NCBI GenBank assembly: GCA_035079385.1
Contig: JAVHKY010000004.1
Location: forward strand, 12,617,001 to 12,681,000
Direction of reading: 5' to 3'
Origin: Aspidiotus rigidus
Lineage: Eukaryota > Arthropoda > Insecta > Hemiptera > Diaspididae
DNA length: 64,000 nucleotides
In this document: positions 1 to 11,341 of the stretch, piece after piece
Layout of the letters: each line of letters begins with the position of its first letter
Numbering within the stretch: the stretch's first letter is position 1
Notes under the pieces: model-generated
Databases searched by the model: none
What the model was told of the DNA's origin: nothing
Seen by the model: the letters and a program-made list of their open reading frames with translations, nothing else
Translations under genes and position numbers: made by a program

Positions 1-147
1 CAAAATAAAAATTTTTTCCTAGGGTCCCCTACCTATGAAACACACTCATATTTGATTTCCCACCGTCTGCCCCTTCGGGAAACGAAAAGGCAAATGCCAC
101 AGAATCCGAGCTCTACTGATAATTAACCTTATTTTCATCAACCACAA

Positions 148-738
148 CAATAACACTACACAACAAAAAATTAAAAAATGTGCGAACAAAATTATAGGGT
201 GTAGTATTTTCGACACTAATCACAATGCCCTTGACCGTTTTTCAAAATTGGCTCTGGTTATCGAGAAATCAACATATCACATCCCCGCAAATTGTAGCAA
301 CGCGCAGGTTGTTCCAGTGTTGCCAGAACGGCATTTTTTATGTTAGATGCAGTATAAGTGAAGTTCTGCAGCATAAAAAAAATGTGGAAAATTTACATTG
401 GGTAAATGGGATTTAGCGTAATTTAAAATATATATTTTTTTAATAGATTGCCGTAAATGCGTTTAGCATAATTTTAGCGTGATTCTAGCATAATTCTTGC
501 AGTCTTCGAGCATAATTAAAAATTATCATCTGGTAACACTGTTATGTTCTCCTACTTGCTTATTTGATAGGTGGGTTAATTGCGGGAACTTGATCATGTT
601 CATATTTCAATAACCAGAGCCAATTTTGAAAAACAGTCAACGGCATCGTGATCAGCGTCAAAAATAATTTTAAAATCATTTACCTAATTTTGTTCAAACA
701 TTTTTCCATTTTTATTTTTGTTGCGTAGTATAAATAAT
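148..738. mobile_element. Foldback/MITE-like element with ~140-bp inverted arms
   Basis: The left arm (about 148-290) and right arm (about 597-738) are imperfect reverse complements. Both contain the stretch around GGCTCTGGTTAT and a run starting ACTACRCAACAAAA near the outer end. The interior is AT-rich with repeated TTTAGCATAATT-like words. No transposase reading frame is seen, and no clean target duplication was found, so the outer limits are approximate. A non-autonomous DNA transposon is the simplest reading. Confidence 0.6.
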
Positions 739-1985
739 GGGCCTAACCCAAGGTTTTGAGACATGCTGAGCATTATTCATACAATTATCCATGGGCACGC
801 TAATGATGATTCTGTGAACGTATCTACCTGAATATAGAAGCGTATTCCTTTTTTGTCAGTTTGATATCACACTTGAAGACAATGCAGGTTAACTAACTGA
901 TGATGCGTTTATAAAAACAAGTCGTTATAGCTCCACTTTGTTTCAATCGTTCATGATATTCCGCAAAGACAATGACCAATTCTACGCGACCAAATAAACG
1001 TACGTAACTCTTGAAAACAGCGTACAGATTCTATTGTATCATATTATCAGAACTTTCCTTCACACTTAGGTATCCAGTTTAGTTACTAGGTTGTAACCTT
1101 GGAATACGCATATAAATTATACAATCTCGAAACAACTCAAAACAATTAAAACCAAATGATCCTGGATTGATACTATAGAGAAGAAATATTTGTTCAAACA
1201 CTTACTTCTCTTCTTTGGTACAGAACAATGTCTAACAATCTAATCAAGATAGATGAGATAAGGATAGGTACCACTATACAGGCAACACAAATTGTAAAAT
1301 CGCAGAATTGAAATCCTAATTCCATCATGTCCATGATCAACTTTCAAGTCGTTCTGTTCCCTATGTTTTTACATAGGTACCTACTTTTGATATATAGGGT
1401 CAAATGCATCATAATTATACATTGCAAAATATTGATATTAGATGATATTTGGCTTCTAACTCAATTAGCATAAAAACAGGTACTAGAAACTAAATAATGT
1501 ACCTTACACTGCAAGTTAAAATGATAAAATTTCGATAATTATTCAACCAAACTGTTCATACCTCATACCTTCCACTTAGGCATTCACGTTCTATCAAATA
1601 CAGAACTACAAACTCAGATTGGAGACTAGAATTGTTGTAATTAGATACCGATTTTTTTATCACAATCATTCATTTTATGTAGATTCTGCTATCTACCGGG
1701 CTCTACCGCTTCACCATTAACATTGTTTAGACCAATTTCAATTTTCAAGAATTTGTACTTGATCCCATCTCATTCTTTCCCATTGCAACTAAGACGTTTA
1801 ATTCCATTTGTAGTCATCTGATATGTCATTAAAATGGAATAAACTTGCAATTTGAACATATCAAATTTATTGTTACACCAATCTTTTCAATCCTCTTCAT
1901 TCACGTGACGTCACTAACTGCTAACATCGAGCAATTTTGATCGATAGTGCGCGATATTCTGCGATAGTATCGCAGAATTTTGCGA
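739..1985. other. Intergenic, nothing recognised
   Basis: AT-rich sequence with no long reading frame, splice-bounded exon or repeat that I can recognise. Short degenerate words such as GCGATAGTATC recur just after it (1940-1990). Confidence 0.4.
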
Positions 1986-1997
1986 TAGTATCATGGG

Positions 1998-2210
1998 ATA
2001 TGGTGCTTAGAACATTATTGACTCCCATAAGAATACACAGGGAACATTTTGATCATGTGTTAGTATTTCAAAATGAGAAATAAATAAAAGGAATTCAACG
2101 TTGATAATCAAGATCTGGAAGGTCTCAAGTATTTGAGAATGTATTTTTTGTTTCTCACTTTATTCTTCTATTCAAATATGAGCAAATGATCGAATTCAAT
2201 TTTTCTTCAT
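1998..2210. mobile_element. Decayed member of the CCCATAAGAATA foldback family
   Basis: Position 2010-2060 carries the words CCCATAAGAATA and GGAACATTTTGATCAT, shared with the clearer copies at 2758-3003 and 22604-22822. A weaker inverted counterpart lies near 2140-2205. Strongly diverged, so the boundaries are uncertain. Confidence 0.35.
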
Positions 2211-2350
2211 TATGGAAAAGTCCATGTAAAAAAAGTTTGTTTACTTTCCCTAAGCACCATCGATCACAAATCTCAAAATTATTTTGAATACAACGATGCT
2301 GTGACGTAGGTGTGAACGAAGAGGATTTGAAAACGTTGGATAATAAAGAC

Positions 2351-2485
2351 ACTATATAGTCTGTTCACATTTAAGAAAGGATAGAAGTTCATACCTCGAG
2401 AACGGAACGCCGAAGGTAATCTTAATCTACCATTCCATTCTCGAGGTATGAACTTCTATCCTTCCTTAACGTGAACAGAGTATAG
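2351..2485. repeat. Near-perfect hairpin, ~53-bp arms
   Basis: The arm at 2351-2407 pairs with the arm at 2433-2485, separated by about 25 nt. Both contain GTATGAACTTCTATCCTT or its complement. Only a few mismatches are visible, so this is a young or conserved foldback. No coding potential. It could be a short MITE or a source of hairpin RNA. Confidence 0.75.
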
Positions 2486-2757
2486 GTATTATTTTTATTG
2501 ATCCTTTCCTAACTTCCTATGTGGTTTGGCAAAATAGCGACTACTAATGTCACTATTTCAACTTTCAAACAAGCTATCAAAATTAAACTATCCAAACTGT
2601 AGAAACCTCCAACCATGACGTCACATCACGCAAAATCACAAACCTCGCTCAGACAACCTAAAAAGTTTCAGGCAAGGATAATAGATTGATTCTCCATATG
2701 ACGGCACAACATACTGATACCTGTGGACAAAAGTACCCAATAAGAAGAACATCAGCT

Positions 2758-3003
2758 TCCAGCAGCTTGATGATTCCCATAAGAATAACATAGGAACATT
2801 TTGATCATTCAAGTACTTCAAAATGGAAGAAAAGTCAAGAATAAAAAGTGAATTTCCTCACACAGGAAAGCTTCAAGATTGTGAATACCAACTTTTTATT
2901 CTCAACTTTTCTTTTATTTGGAAGTAGCCTACTGATGAATGATTGAAATGTCCCCATAGCTATAGTAGGTAATCTTATGGGAATCGATATGCCATTTGCT
3001 GGA
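2758..3003. mobile_element. Foldback MITE (CCCATAAGAATA family), clear copy
   Basis: The left arm from 2758 (CCAGCAGCTTGATGATTCCCATAAG region) and the right arm ending near 3003 are reverse complements over about 100 bp. They include GATCATTCA/TGAATGATT and AATAAAAAGT/ACTTTTTATT. A second copy with the same end sequence lies at 22604-22822, and fragments lie at 1998-2210 and near 62683. This is a dispersed non-autonomous family. Confidence 0.65.
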
Positions 3004-4576
3004 ACATTGCTATTATGGATAGATAGGATGTAGCTGGAAAATTGGTTTATTGAATTGAGCAAAATTGCGCTACTCTGTTTCCAGTTGTTGGTGTGAACAT
3101 TGTGAACATTGCGTCTTGTGGTTAATTTTGACATTCAATAAATCTCTTATAATAAAAGAACGCAGTGTTTATTTACATTTACCACAAGAGATTGTGAGAG
3201 ATTGCCAGATTACCGTCAGATTGTCAGGGAATGTTTCTATTGGTTGGTGATGATACATTTGTTGATCAGCATTGGTCGATTATAAGCGAGCAAAGCAAGC
3301 ACTATGTGAAAGAATACTTTCTGGTAAGTAGTTGTTGTAAGTGAAGTGGTAATATTTATAGGCTGCTTATGTTTTGAAATTTGAGAATTCCTGCATTCTG
3401 GACGTGGGATGTAACTTCAACACCTGAATCAGGTAAGTTTGCCTTCATTGTAAACACCATGATTGTAATTATAATAGCATTTCTTGATTGTTTGTTCAAA
3501 GAACTTCTGAAATTGCGGTTCAAGTTTTATTGTGAAAACTTCTGAACTAACACTTTTCTCCTTGGCTTGGTCTGTAGTAGCAAGAAGAAATCAAGCTGCA
3601 AAGTTTGTTTTGATTTGTAAAAATGTACAGTGGCCAATTTATCATTTTCAAAACTTTGGAACATGTGCGATGTAACTTTGCTCATCTGATGATGTTTCAA
3701 AGCATACGGCGGCTAATATATCATTTTCCAAAACTTCAGAACGCGTGCAATGTAACTTTGCTGATTTTCTAAAGCATTGATATGTATTATTGTCCAGAGT
3801 TTTGGTAAGACATTGTACCTAAAATATTAATAGGCTAGCTACGTTGTTGTAGAACATTTGTTTAACTATGAAATGATGTTTGATTACAAAATGTGATGAA
3901 GTTTAATTGTTAAAGGAAATTTTATCTCCCAGGCAGTCTTTGTCAAGAGTGACCAAGATGACCAAGATAGTCTTCGAATATCAATATTGATGATAATGTA
4001 TATTTTTTTATTAATACTGCACGTACTACGTATTCTGTGTCACCTATTATTTTATTTTTGCATAGCATTTTTCAAATTTCTGTACAGTCTTTAAGGAAGT
4101 TTTTTCTTCTCGATACTTCCTTAATTGTAATACCTACCGTACATACAAATATATTAAGTCTCTGAGATTCCAGATTAGAGTGGAACAAAGATGCAGATCT
4201 CTTGGTCTCCAGATCTTGACATAGAAAAAATCAAGATCTCTTGAGCTCTACATCTTGGTAGGAAAAGAAGCTCCAGATCTTTTGAAAAAAATTAAGAAAT
4301 AAATTTCCGTCACGTAACAGTCAATTAGAAAAAAAACCAAGAGACCAGGATACTGAGGCGCATGGCGACACAGTCTTGTTTTAGTATCAGATATGCTCCT
4401 GTCTGCCGTAAAAAATAGAACTGACGTATATACATATCAACAATCTGAAAAATGAGCTGATCGGCATATATGGTCAAAGTGATAGTATGTACGTGTGGGA
4501 AGGCAATCAGGCCAACAAGGATGGTAAAGGTAAATGTATGATTTAATTGAAAATAAATGAAGGAAAAGCTTTGATT
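3004..4576. other. Gene-poor stretch with a degenerate ~90-bp duplication
   Basis: No gene recognised. At 3620-3780 a segment containing AATTTATCATTTTCAAAAC and GCGATGTAACTTTGCT is repeated once in diverged form. At 4326-4375 a block containing GATACTGAGGCG recurs at 44818-44870. Confidence 0.4.
4326..4375 (+). repeat. Dispersed 50-bp block shared with 44818-44870
   Basis: ACCAAGAGACC followed by GGATACTGAGGCG and a GGCGAC...CAGTCTT tail is shared almost base for base with 44818-44870. Each copy lies upstream of a Penelope-like element (0.2 kb and about 3 kb). It may be a piece of a larger repeat, or 5' material of that family. Confidence 0.45.
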
Positions 4577-5385
4577 CCACCACTTCCCTCCCCTGAGACA
4601 TGATCCGTGATCGGAGATTGCATTGGATCAGTCTCCCTTTTCAAGGGAGGTCCTATACCAAATTGGGTCGGGCCCTTTGCCCGTTTGGTTTCAGACCGGC
4701 TTGTTACAACCCCACTACCGTCAAAGGGTTGTTCGTTAAGTTAGAGGACCGTATACCCGCGAATGAAAGGAATGGTGTTTATAAATTGGAATGCATGGAT
4801 TGTAGAGGGTTTTATATCGGCGAAATCAGCCGCCAGATGAAGGTGAGATTTGACAAACACCTGAAGGCCTGGAAAAAGGGACATTTGGGAGAATCAGCAT
4901 TTGCCGATCACTTGATCAAAATCGGTCATAGCTTCCATGAGGGATCCGCAAGCCTCCTCCATAAGGAGAATTCATACTGTAATCGGATTGCCCTCGAATA
5001 CATACATAGAAATAATTCGTCATCTCAATACTGATGATATTACCACAATATCACTAGGCTAAATACGTACATTCTGGAAGGTGGCTTGATTGAACTCGTC
5101 TATGACTTACATTATGAACCCTTGTTTGATCAACCTTAATGATACGAGGTTTTTTCTCCGTTCTTGTCAGTTGCTTTCTTTTGGTTTATTAACCGAAAGC
5201 GCTCGGCTTTATTTTATTGTCTGCGGTCTTTGTAATTTTTACTCCTCTTTGGAGTATTCCTTCCTCGTCGATCTAAAATGTTTTTTAGACCAATTAAACA
5301 AGCGGATGCGGTGTTGTCACATTGAGTTACTTGGCCTGATACCTAGTAGAAGCGAGAAGTGACCTTTCTCGAGGCCTACAAATTC
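4577..5385 (+). pseudogene. Penelope-like element, 3' fragment with GIY-YIG endonuclease domain
   Basis: The frame at 4600-5034 encodes the C-terminal part of a PLE protein: the conserved PFGFRPACYNP-type linker, then GVYKLECMDCRGFYIGE, SRQMKVRF and the FADHL motif. These match the GIY-YIG domain that PLE reverse transcriptases carry at their C terminus. The reverse transcriptase itself is absent, so the copy is 5' truncated at about 4577. After a frame break at about 5000 the usual C-terminal tail can still be followed at 5030-5110. A 3' region with a GCGGTCTTTG block and an ACTCC...GAGTATTCC block is shared with the PLE at 39964-41705. Non-functional relic. Confidence 0.85.
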
Positions 5386-7218
5386 AATTTTACATAGAAC
5401 GATTATGGTTAATAAGATCGAGAATTGAATGAATTTGGATAAGTGAATTTTATTATTTCAGGAAATACCATTATAAGTACATTTTCTTAGAACAGAATGA
5501 ATTGTTATAAAATAACAGTAATTACAATTTTACGTTGTAAAGTCATATCGTTTCTTTCTTCCGTTCTCTAAAATTGGTACCAAGTCAACTTCAATTTCGC
5601 TGTGTAATCATCATGATTGAGTTCATAATCATATGGGTGCTTCATTGTGATTGTGGTCCAAGTTACCTCTACAATTGCTAATGATTGAACTTCCTTATTG
5701 TACAGCGAGGTATGAAATTTGCAACACAACAGCACAAAAGCATGTGAGAGTAAAAAGTATGAAACCCAACCAGTGTGCAAGTCTGAACCATGATATTTTG
5801 CGTTCTTCGGTTGGTGGCATTTCTAAAATGGAATGAGAGCGCAATCAATTAAGATAGAATACTGCAACCACATATGTTGGTGTTAAAGTCTAACTGTCTC
5901 AGTCCTATAATATTTATAATATCATCATTAGTTAGTTATAGGAATTGCTCGTGCATTGAAAATCATAATTAGGTAATTAACAAAAATTTTAAAAAAGGGA
6001 CACAGAACCATCAAAAATGAAGTTGGCCTGTATCCTATAAACATTGCTGCTTCTTCATATTTTATTCTCTGATGCACATGTAGTGTAAATCTTTTGGTAC
6101 CCTTGACTCATCATACCTACTGGACTTGCACACAAATATCTTTCGACTTGAATGCAACAATAGTACATAGCCTACTATATTGATACACCTTTTCTCTATT
6201 TTGCAATAAATTATTCTTACTTACTTGAAGAAAAATAGCAGTGTTAATTTTGGGGAGGATTATTTACTGATCACAACAAAATTTGGTATAGGGTGTTGCA
6301 TAAAAAATTGAATGTATAAAGTCAAATTGATAAAAATCTAACTTGGCTACTTAAACTTCGACCATCCTTGTACTCTGTCTTTGTTTGTTGTTTTCTTCAT
6401 ACAGAGTAAACAGAATATTGTATAGGCAGTATAAACCTACAAACCATGCTTGAAAACCAATTTCTCGAGATTCCTGATTGCGTAGAACGTTTATAAACAA
6501 CGATTACTCACAAAATATTTTGCAAAAGTATGAATCTACAGAAACTACTTAAGCTAAATGATTTGTTTCAAAGTTTGATATGACCTTACCCGATTATTTC
6601 GGTCGCGCGACATCATTTTGTTGGAACAAGCCTCTTCAAAGCAATAGAAAAATTATACAACACCTAATTAATCATATTGAAAAAACGGCTACAATGATTG
6701 TAGGCAGGTTACCCTCAGCTGAAGACTGAGGAATTCCAGAGAACCAATCATTGAAAAACTATAATATTAAAATACTAGTGGGGAAAAACAAGCAAAACGC
6801 TGTTTTGACCCATTAGTGTTGTAGAATATTTTTTTATGTAAGTACACAGAAAAAAACATGTGAGTAGCTGAAAATTGGTCGTTACCGCAACTTGTGAGAA
6901 TAACAGCACGTTTATCGCCACTAGTGAAAATAACTTCTGAGTTTTCTCCACTCTGCGGATGAAGACGCATTTCTATTTTCTACGCTTTCTAATAGGCACA
7001 GAATACGTTAGCCTGCCGAGTTACAGTTGTCTTATATTCGGGATGGAGAGATTTAATATTATTTGTTCTCGTCATATTCTCCGCCAGTGATTACTGAGGA
7101 ATCGTCATCAGTACTGCACTCGTGGTCAGCTTCCTCGTCCTGACTCAATATATCCTACAAGTCGCCGTTAATTGATGAAGCTATAGTTGAATATGTACAC
7201 AAACCTACATATGGAAAA

Positions 7219-7425
7219 TTGAAACCAAAAAACAACGTCATACACTGTTTAATCAAACCTTTCTCCAGCTACGCTCAACTAACGGCCGAATTTGAATACA
7301 ACTTTGTGTGGAGCAGAGTATTGAAAACGTACGTCCAAAATAGATCGCAAATAACCTACCAAGGCGGCCTCACATTTGAACTACGTAATAATACATCACC
7401 CAGCACACCTGTGAACCAAGTTTGA
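7219..7425 (+). other. Triplicated 68-aa open frame, unrecognised
   Basis: A 68-codon frame (FEYNFVWSRVLKTYVQN core) is kept open in all three tandem copies, at 7219-7425, 12757-12963 and 18546-18752, with several amino-acid changes in copy 3. It has no ATG-proximal context, domain or splice context that I recognise. The first two copies are too similar to be informative. It may be a decayed piece of the transposon that the tandem unit contains. Not claimed as a gene. Confidence 0.2.
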
Positions 7426-8295
7426 GAGGAGAACGAGTTTTGTCTGTAAAGTGGGGCAGGTGGATCTGTTAGTCTTCAACGTGGTTAGAGATGGCCCAAT
7501 TTGTGGACCGTGTTGACGGTATTGATTTCTAGTTTATCCTCTGGTGAGATTCTGGAAAACAGTCCTGAGAGAGTATTGTTTTTTAGTTGCCGTGCTGATG
7601 AGTGTTGTAACACAAATCAGACTGTAGGTTCTCAGCTGACTGGTGGGATGCCGATCGAGCTGGAACCGAGAGCTTAAAACGCAGATCCGTAGCTGAGGCT
7701 GGCCAACCTCGGTTAGGATAAGAGTGTTTAGGTTCCTCCTCGTTAAGATACTACAGTTGGTGGGATGCCGCTGTAACCCGTTGTGAGGACTCGTCACTCA
7801 TTTGGTGAATAACTCAGTAGTTTCTTTATGGTGAACTGTCTCGCTCAAGGGACTGATGACTGCATTTTGGTAGTGGGGATACCTGTGCACTGAAATATTT
7901 GATTATAATAACTGTTAAGGCGGGAATTGACTCGACCGTGTCGTTTTCAGTTCTAGAAGATTGGCTGGATTGTGCGACGTTTTCTCTAGTATATTTTCTT
8001 TAACGACAAAATCTCTAAACTCAATTTTCTGTAAAACTTTTTTTTCCGATAGCCAATTTCTCTAATGAAAGATTCTCTGAAATCAATTTTTTCAAAACAT
8101 TTTTTTTATATTGCAAAAATATCTAACGACAATTTCTCTAACATAAATTTTCCCTAAAAAAATTAATCTATTTATACACTTCGTTAATTTTACGAGATGG
8201 TTTCATTGGCGCCAATTGCTCTCAAGTATCCTAGCCTGGGCCTGTTGTAATCGCCCGCAATAGCTTCGATCTGTGTCTGCAAGTCGATCTATTTC

Positions 8296-8655
8296 TTAGC
8301 GGGCGCATCTTTGACCTTTTTGCCTAAAGCTAATTCCGTAACACATATTTCCATGAAGCCTTGTTCTTTTTAGAATTGTCTGGTCCTCTGGATTCCTGTA
8401 CTCAGCCTCCAAACCGGGGTCTTGGATACGTCGGTATATGACCTGGTCCAGGTGGAAGTAACATGTCAGTATGGGAACTTGTAAGAATACGTCTCTACAT
8501 GCGTTGATGATAGATACTTTGAAGTCCGTCATGATCTTAGTCGGCGCACAGGGGGCTACACGGAACCTCGCGACATAATCTCTCACTACTTCCAATACCT
8601 GCGTGTATAAGGCCCGCGCCTTGCCGCTGAGGAGAGCGTAGACCGCGTTTATGTC
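8296..8655 (-). pseudogene. MULE-type transposase fragment, tandem copy 1
   Basis: Read on the minus strand, the frame contains VYALLSGKARALYTQVLEVV, then PTKIMTDFKVSIINACRDVF and CYFHLDQVIYRRI. This is the order and spacing of the MULE transposase core: an ALL..K...Y segment, an MTDFE-like segment carrying a catalytic Asp, and a C.FH segment. It is a short remnant of the usual domain, with no N-terminal zinc finger. Its upstream side is abruptly joined at about 8655 to the 3' end of a non-LTR retrotransposon. Confidence 0.75.
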
Positions 8656-8821
8656 GCATTTGCAAAACACCGCCCGTCCTCCATATTGGAGTAGGTGCGG
8701 GTTGCGTAAAATTTTGTTTCCTCCAACACCGGAATCGACCCTTTTGGGTATAACTTCGGTGAAGGAAGAATCTCCTCTGCGAACCCCCCTCTTCTACTCG
8801 GCAACTGGCAGTTGCCGTTAC
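8655..8821 (-). pseudogene. Non-LTR retrotransposon 3'-tail fragment (copy 1)
   Basis: Matches the 3' end of the element at 29838-31931 (shared ACCGCCCGTC, GGAGTAGGTGCGGG, TATAACTTC and CCCCTCTTCTACTCGGCAAC blocks). It stops at the tandem-duplication junction. Non-coding remnant. Confidence 0.7.
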
Positions 8822-9694
8822 TAAGATCGAGAATTGAATGAATTTGAATAAGTGAATTTTATTATTTGAGGAAATACCATTAGTACATTTTCTTAGAACA
8901 GAATGAATTGTTATAAAATAACAGTAATCACAGTTTTACGTCGTAAAGTCATATCGTTTCTTTCTTCCGTTCTCTAAAATTGGTACCAAGTCAACTTCAA
9001 TTGCGCTGTGTAATCATCATGATTGAGTTCATAATCATATGGGTGCTTCATTGTGATTGTGGTCCAAGTTACCTCTAGAATTGCTAATGATTGAACTTCC
9101 TTATTGTGCAGAGAGGTATGTAATTTGTAACAAACAGGCACCTAAGCCTGTCATAACAAAAATTATGAAACCCAACCAGTGTGCAAGTCTGAACCATGAT
9201 ATTTTTCGTTCTTCAGTTGGTGGCATTTCTAAAATGGAATAAGAGCGCAATCAATTAAGATAGAATACTGCAACCACATTTATGTTGGCGTTAAAGTCTT
9301 ACTGTCTCAGTCCTATAATATTTATAACATCATCATTAGTTAGTTATAGGAATTGAAAAAAGCAAACACATGATAGAATTGCCAGATAAAGTTGGCTTAC
9401 ATCATATTTTGTAAAAGAAAATTGGAAATTGACGGAAAGTACTTCAGGTAGATCAACTGTTTATATATTTGACATAATATTAGGAGTGATTAGGGGCCAA
9501 CTTCAGCGGAAGGCTCTTTAGAAATTGCAGAGAGCCAACTGTTGATGAAAGAGTGACATTTGATTTCATAGTATTACTGTATGGGCAGCAAAAGTAACAA
9601 ATATCGCAACAAGTTCAACGTTTACAACACAAGCGAAGCGAGTGTAATAAATTGAACGAGTTGCAATACTTACTGCTGGCCGTGTTGTAAAATA

Positions 9695-9825
9695 CCTTGT
9701 ATGTACAACAAGGCTCAAAGTGAGTTTGCGGATATTGCACTATTGCATCACTCGCGAACGCTCGCTCTACAAACTCTCGCACTCGATCTGCAAACACTCA
9801 CTTTCGAGCCTTGGCGTACAATCTA
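9695..9825. repeat. Inverted repeat inside the 2.1 kb block
   Basis: The arm AAGGCTCAAAGTGAGTTTGC (about 9715-9735) pairs with TGCAAACACTCACTTTCGAGCC (about 9785-9815, quoted in part here), with a CTCGCGAACGCTCGCTC-rich loop. The copy 3 equivalent lies at about 15105-15235. Confidence 0.6.
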
Positions 9826-11036
9826 CTGTTTTAAAACGTTTCACACACTGATATCATCAAATTAGCCCAGCAGTGGCGATAAGAAAAGAACTTTCGAACA
9901 CTGTACTGCTACTTTCGCACCTCGTATAGACGCTCGTGATAAACGCGATTTTCAATATGATATGCCTTCAACATTTTGTTCCCTTTTGTTACCTGTTTAG
10001 GAAATTTATATTTCTTGGTTTTCGTTTAAAAGTGATAATGAATATTGTGCGTTAGTGTAGTATAGTAGTAGTGCAACAATTGTTTGTATCTAGTAGTTCA
10101 TCAGTTCGTTTCAAATAAATTATCAGTTGTGATAGGTGAATGAGGCAGTAAATTCTTTCGACAAGATTTATTTTTGTCTTGCACAGTTTTGGGTAACCAA
10201 TTCACATGATTAGGTATGCAAGGAGCAGCGATTACACTCGGGATAAATATTCTGTTTCATTTGAAAATTCTGATCAGATGTACCACAGGGAGAATTGGAT
10301 TTGAAGAATTTTCAACATTGCAGGTATACTTGTATAAGTAAAAGGGAGACATTTCAAAATTTGAGAAGTTCTTGAGATGTACGCAATTCTAAAATTTGGT
10401 TAATTTGCTTGACAATCAAGTTAATGTACCTATCTGTTCTCTAGTATTCAATTTTACGTTCCACTATAAACTAATATAAAACAAGGGTCACCCATTATTT
10501 AAATATTGTTTAGTAGTAGCGCCCCAAATGTTTTATAAATTGATGAGCGAAACATTAGGCAAACAGGCTTTCCGCTAGTCCACATTGTGTGTAATTTAAT
10601 CTAGATTTTGTACCTAATAGTTAAGCTGGATATAAATTATTTGATAATTTGTGAAGAACACCTAAAATATGCTGGAAACATTTTTGACAAGTTGACTAAT
10701 TTACATATAAGAATGGTTGGTAAACCCATATTGCTATAAGCAGTTGATCTTCATTTAGCAGGTTGTGCAATATATTGGTCAGTAAGTATATTGCTTTGGT
10801 ACTGGAACGCTTGAAAATCCTACCATTGATATGCTTGAGAATATTCAAGACATTTCATTAGTATTGCATCAGGATACAAAAGAGTTCCACATATATAGAT
10901 GTTAACATCAATGTTGGGGATTGATCCATGTTGTAAATTTAATATAATACTTACTCACAAATTTTTAACAGGGAACCTATTTTATGGTGGGCTTTTTGAG
11001 GAAATTGCTGTGCGCCATGTGCCGTCCAGCAAAAAA

Positions 11037-11341
11037 ACTTGGAAAATTTTCGACTCTCGAGCTATATATGATAGGAGGGGGACTTGGAAAAACGGCGGCT
11101 TCTTAACCGAGTCGAACGAGGAACGCAGGGAACCTGTTTTATGAGTCAAATAGGATTTGGTATTGAAAATTCAAGGAAGCCTAGAGCTAGATAAAACTAG
11201 TATAAAGAAAGCCTAGACCTACTATAAGCCTAGTATAATATAATTTGAGAGTCTAAATTATTCTCGAATCTCCAGCTATATATGATAGCTCGAGAGTCGA
11301 AATTTTTCCAAGTCCCCCTCCTATCATATATAGCTCGAGAC
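11037..11341. repeat. Inverted pair of 45-bp satellite units
   Basis: One unit on plus (GACTCTCGAGCTATATATGA then TAGGAGGGGGACTTGG) and its reverse complement about 190 bp later. The same unit forms the long array at 50388-51345. The copy 3 pair is at 16448-16752. Confidence 0.7.

Noticed and set aside
5651..5836. 61-aa frame (ISKME end) kept in tandem copies 1 and 2
   Set aside because: Copy 3 is interrupted near 14510. No ATG context, domain or splice support, and it is likely chance.
7534..7797. 87-aa minus frame repeated at 13072 and 18723
   Set aside because: Identical in the first two copies because of recent duplication, altered in the third. No recognised motif, and probably part of the decayed transposon unit.
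10899..11144. 81-aa frame conserved in tandem copies 2 and 3
   Set aside because: The copies are almost identical DNA, so conservation is uninformative, and part of the frame is a satellite unit.
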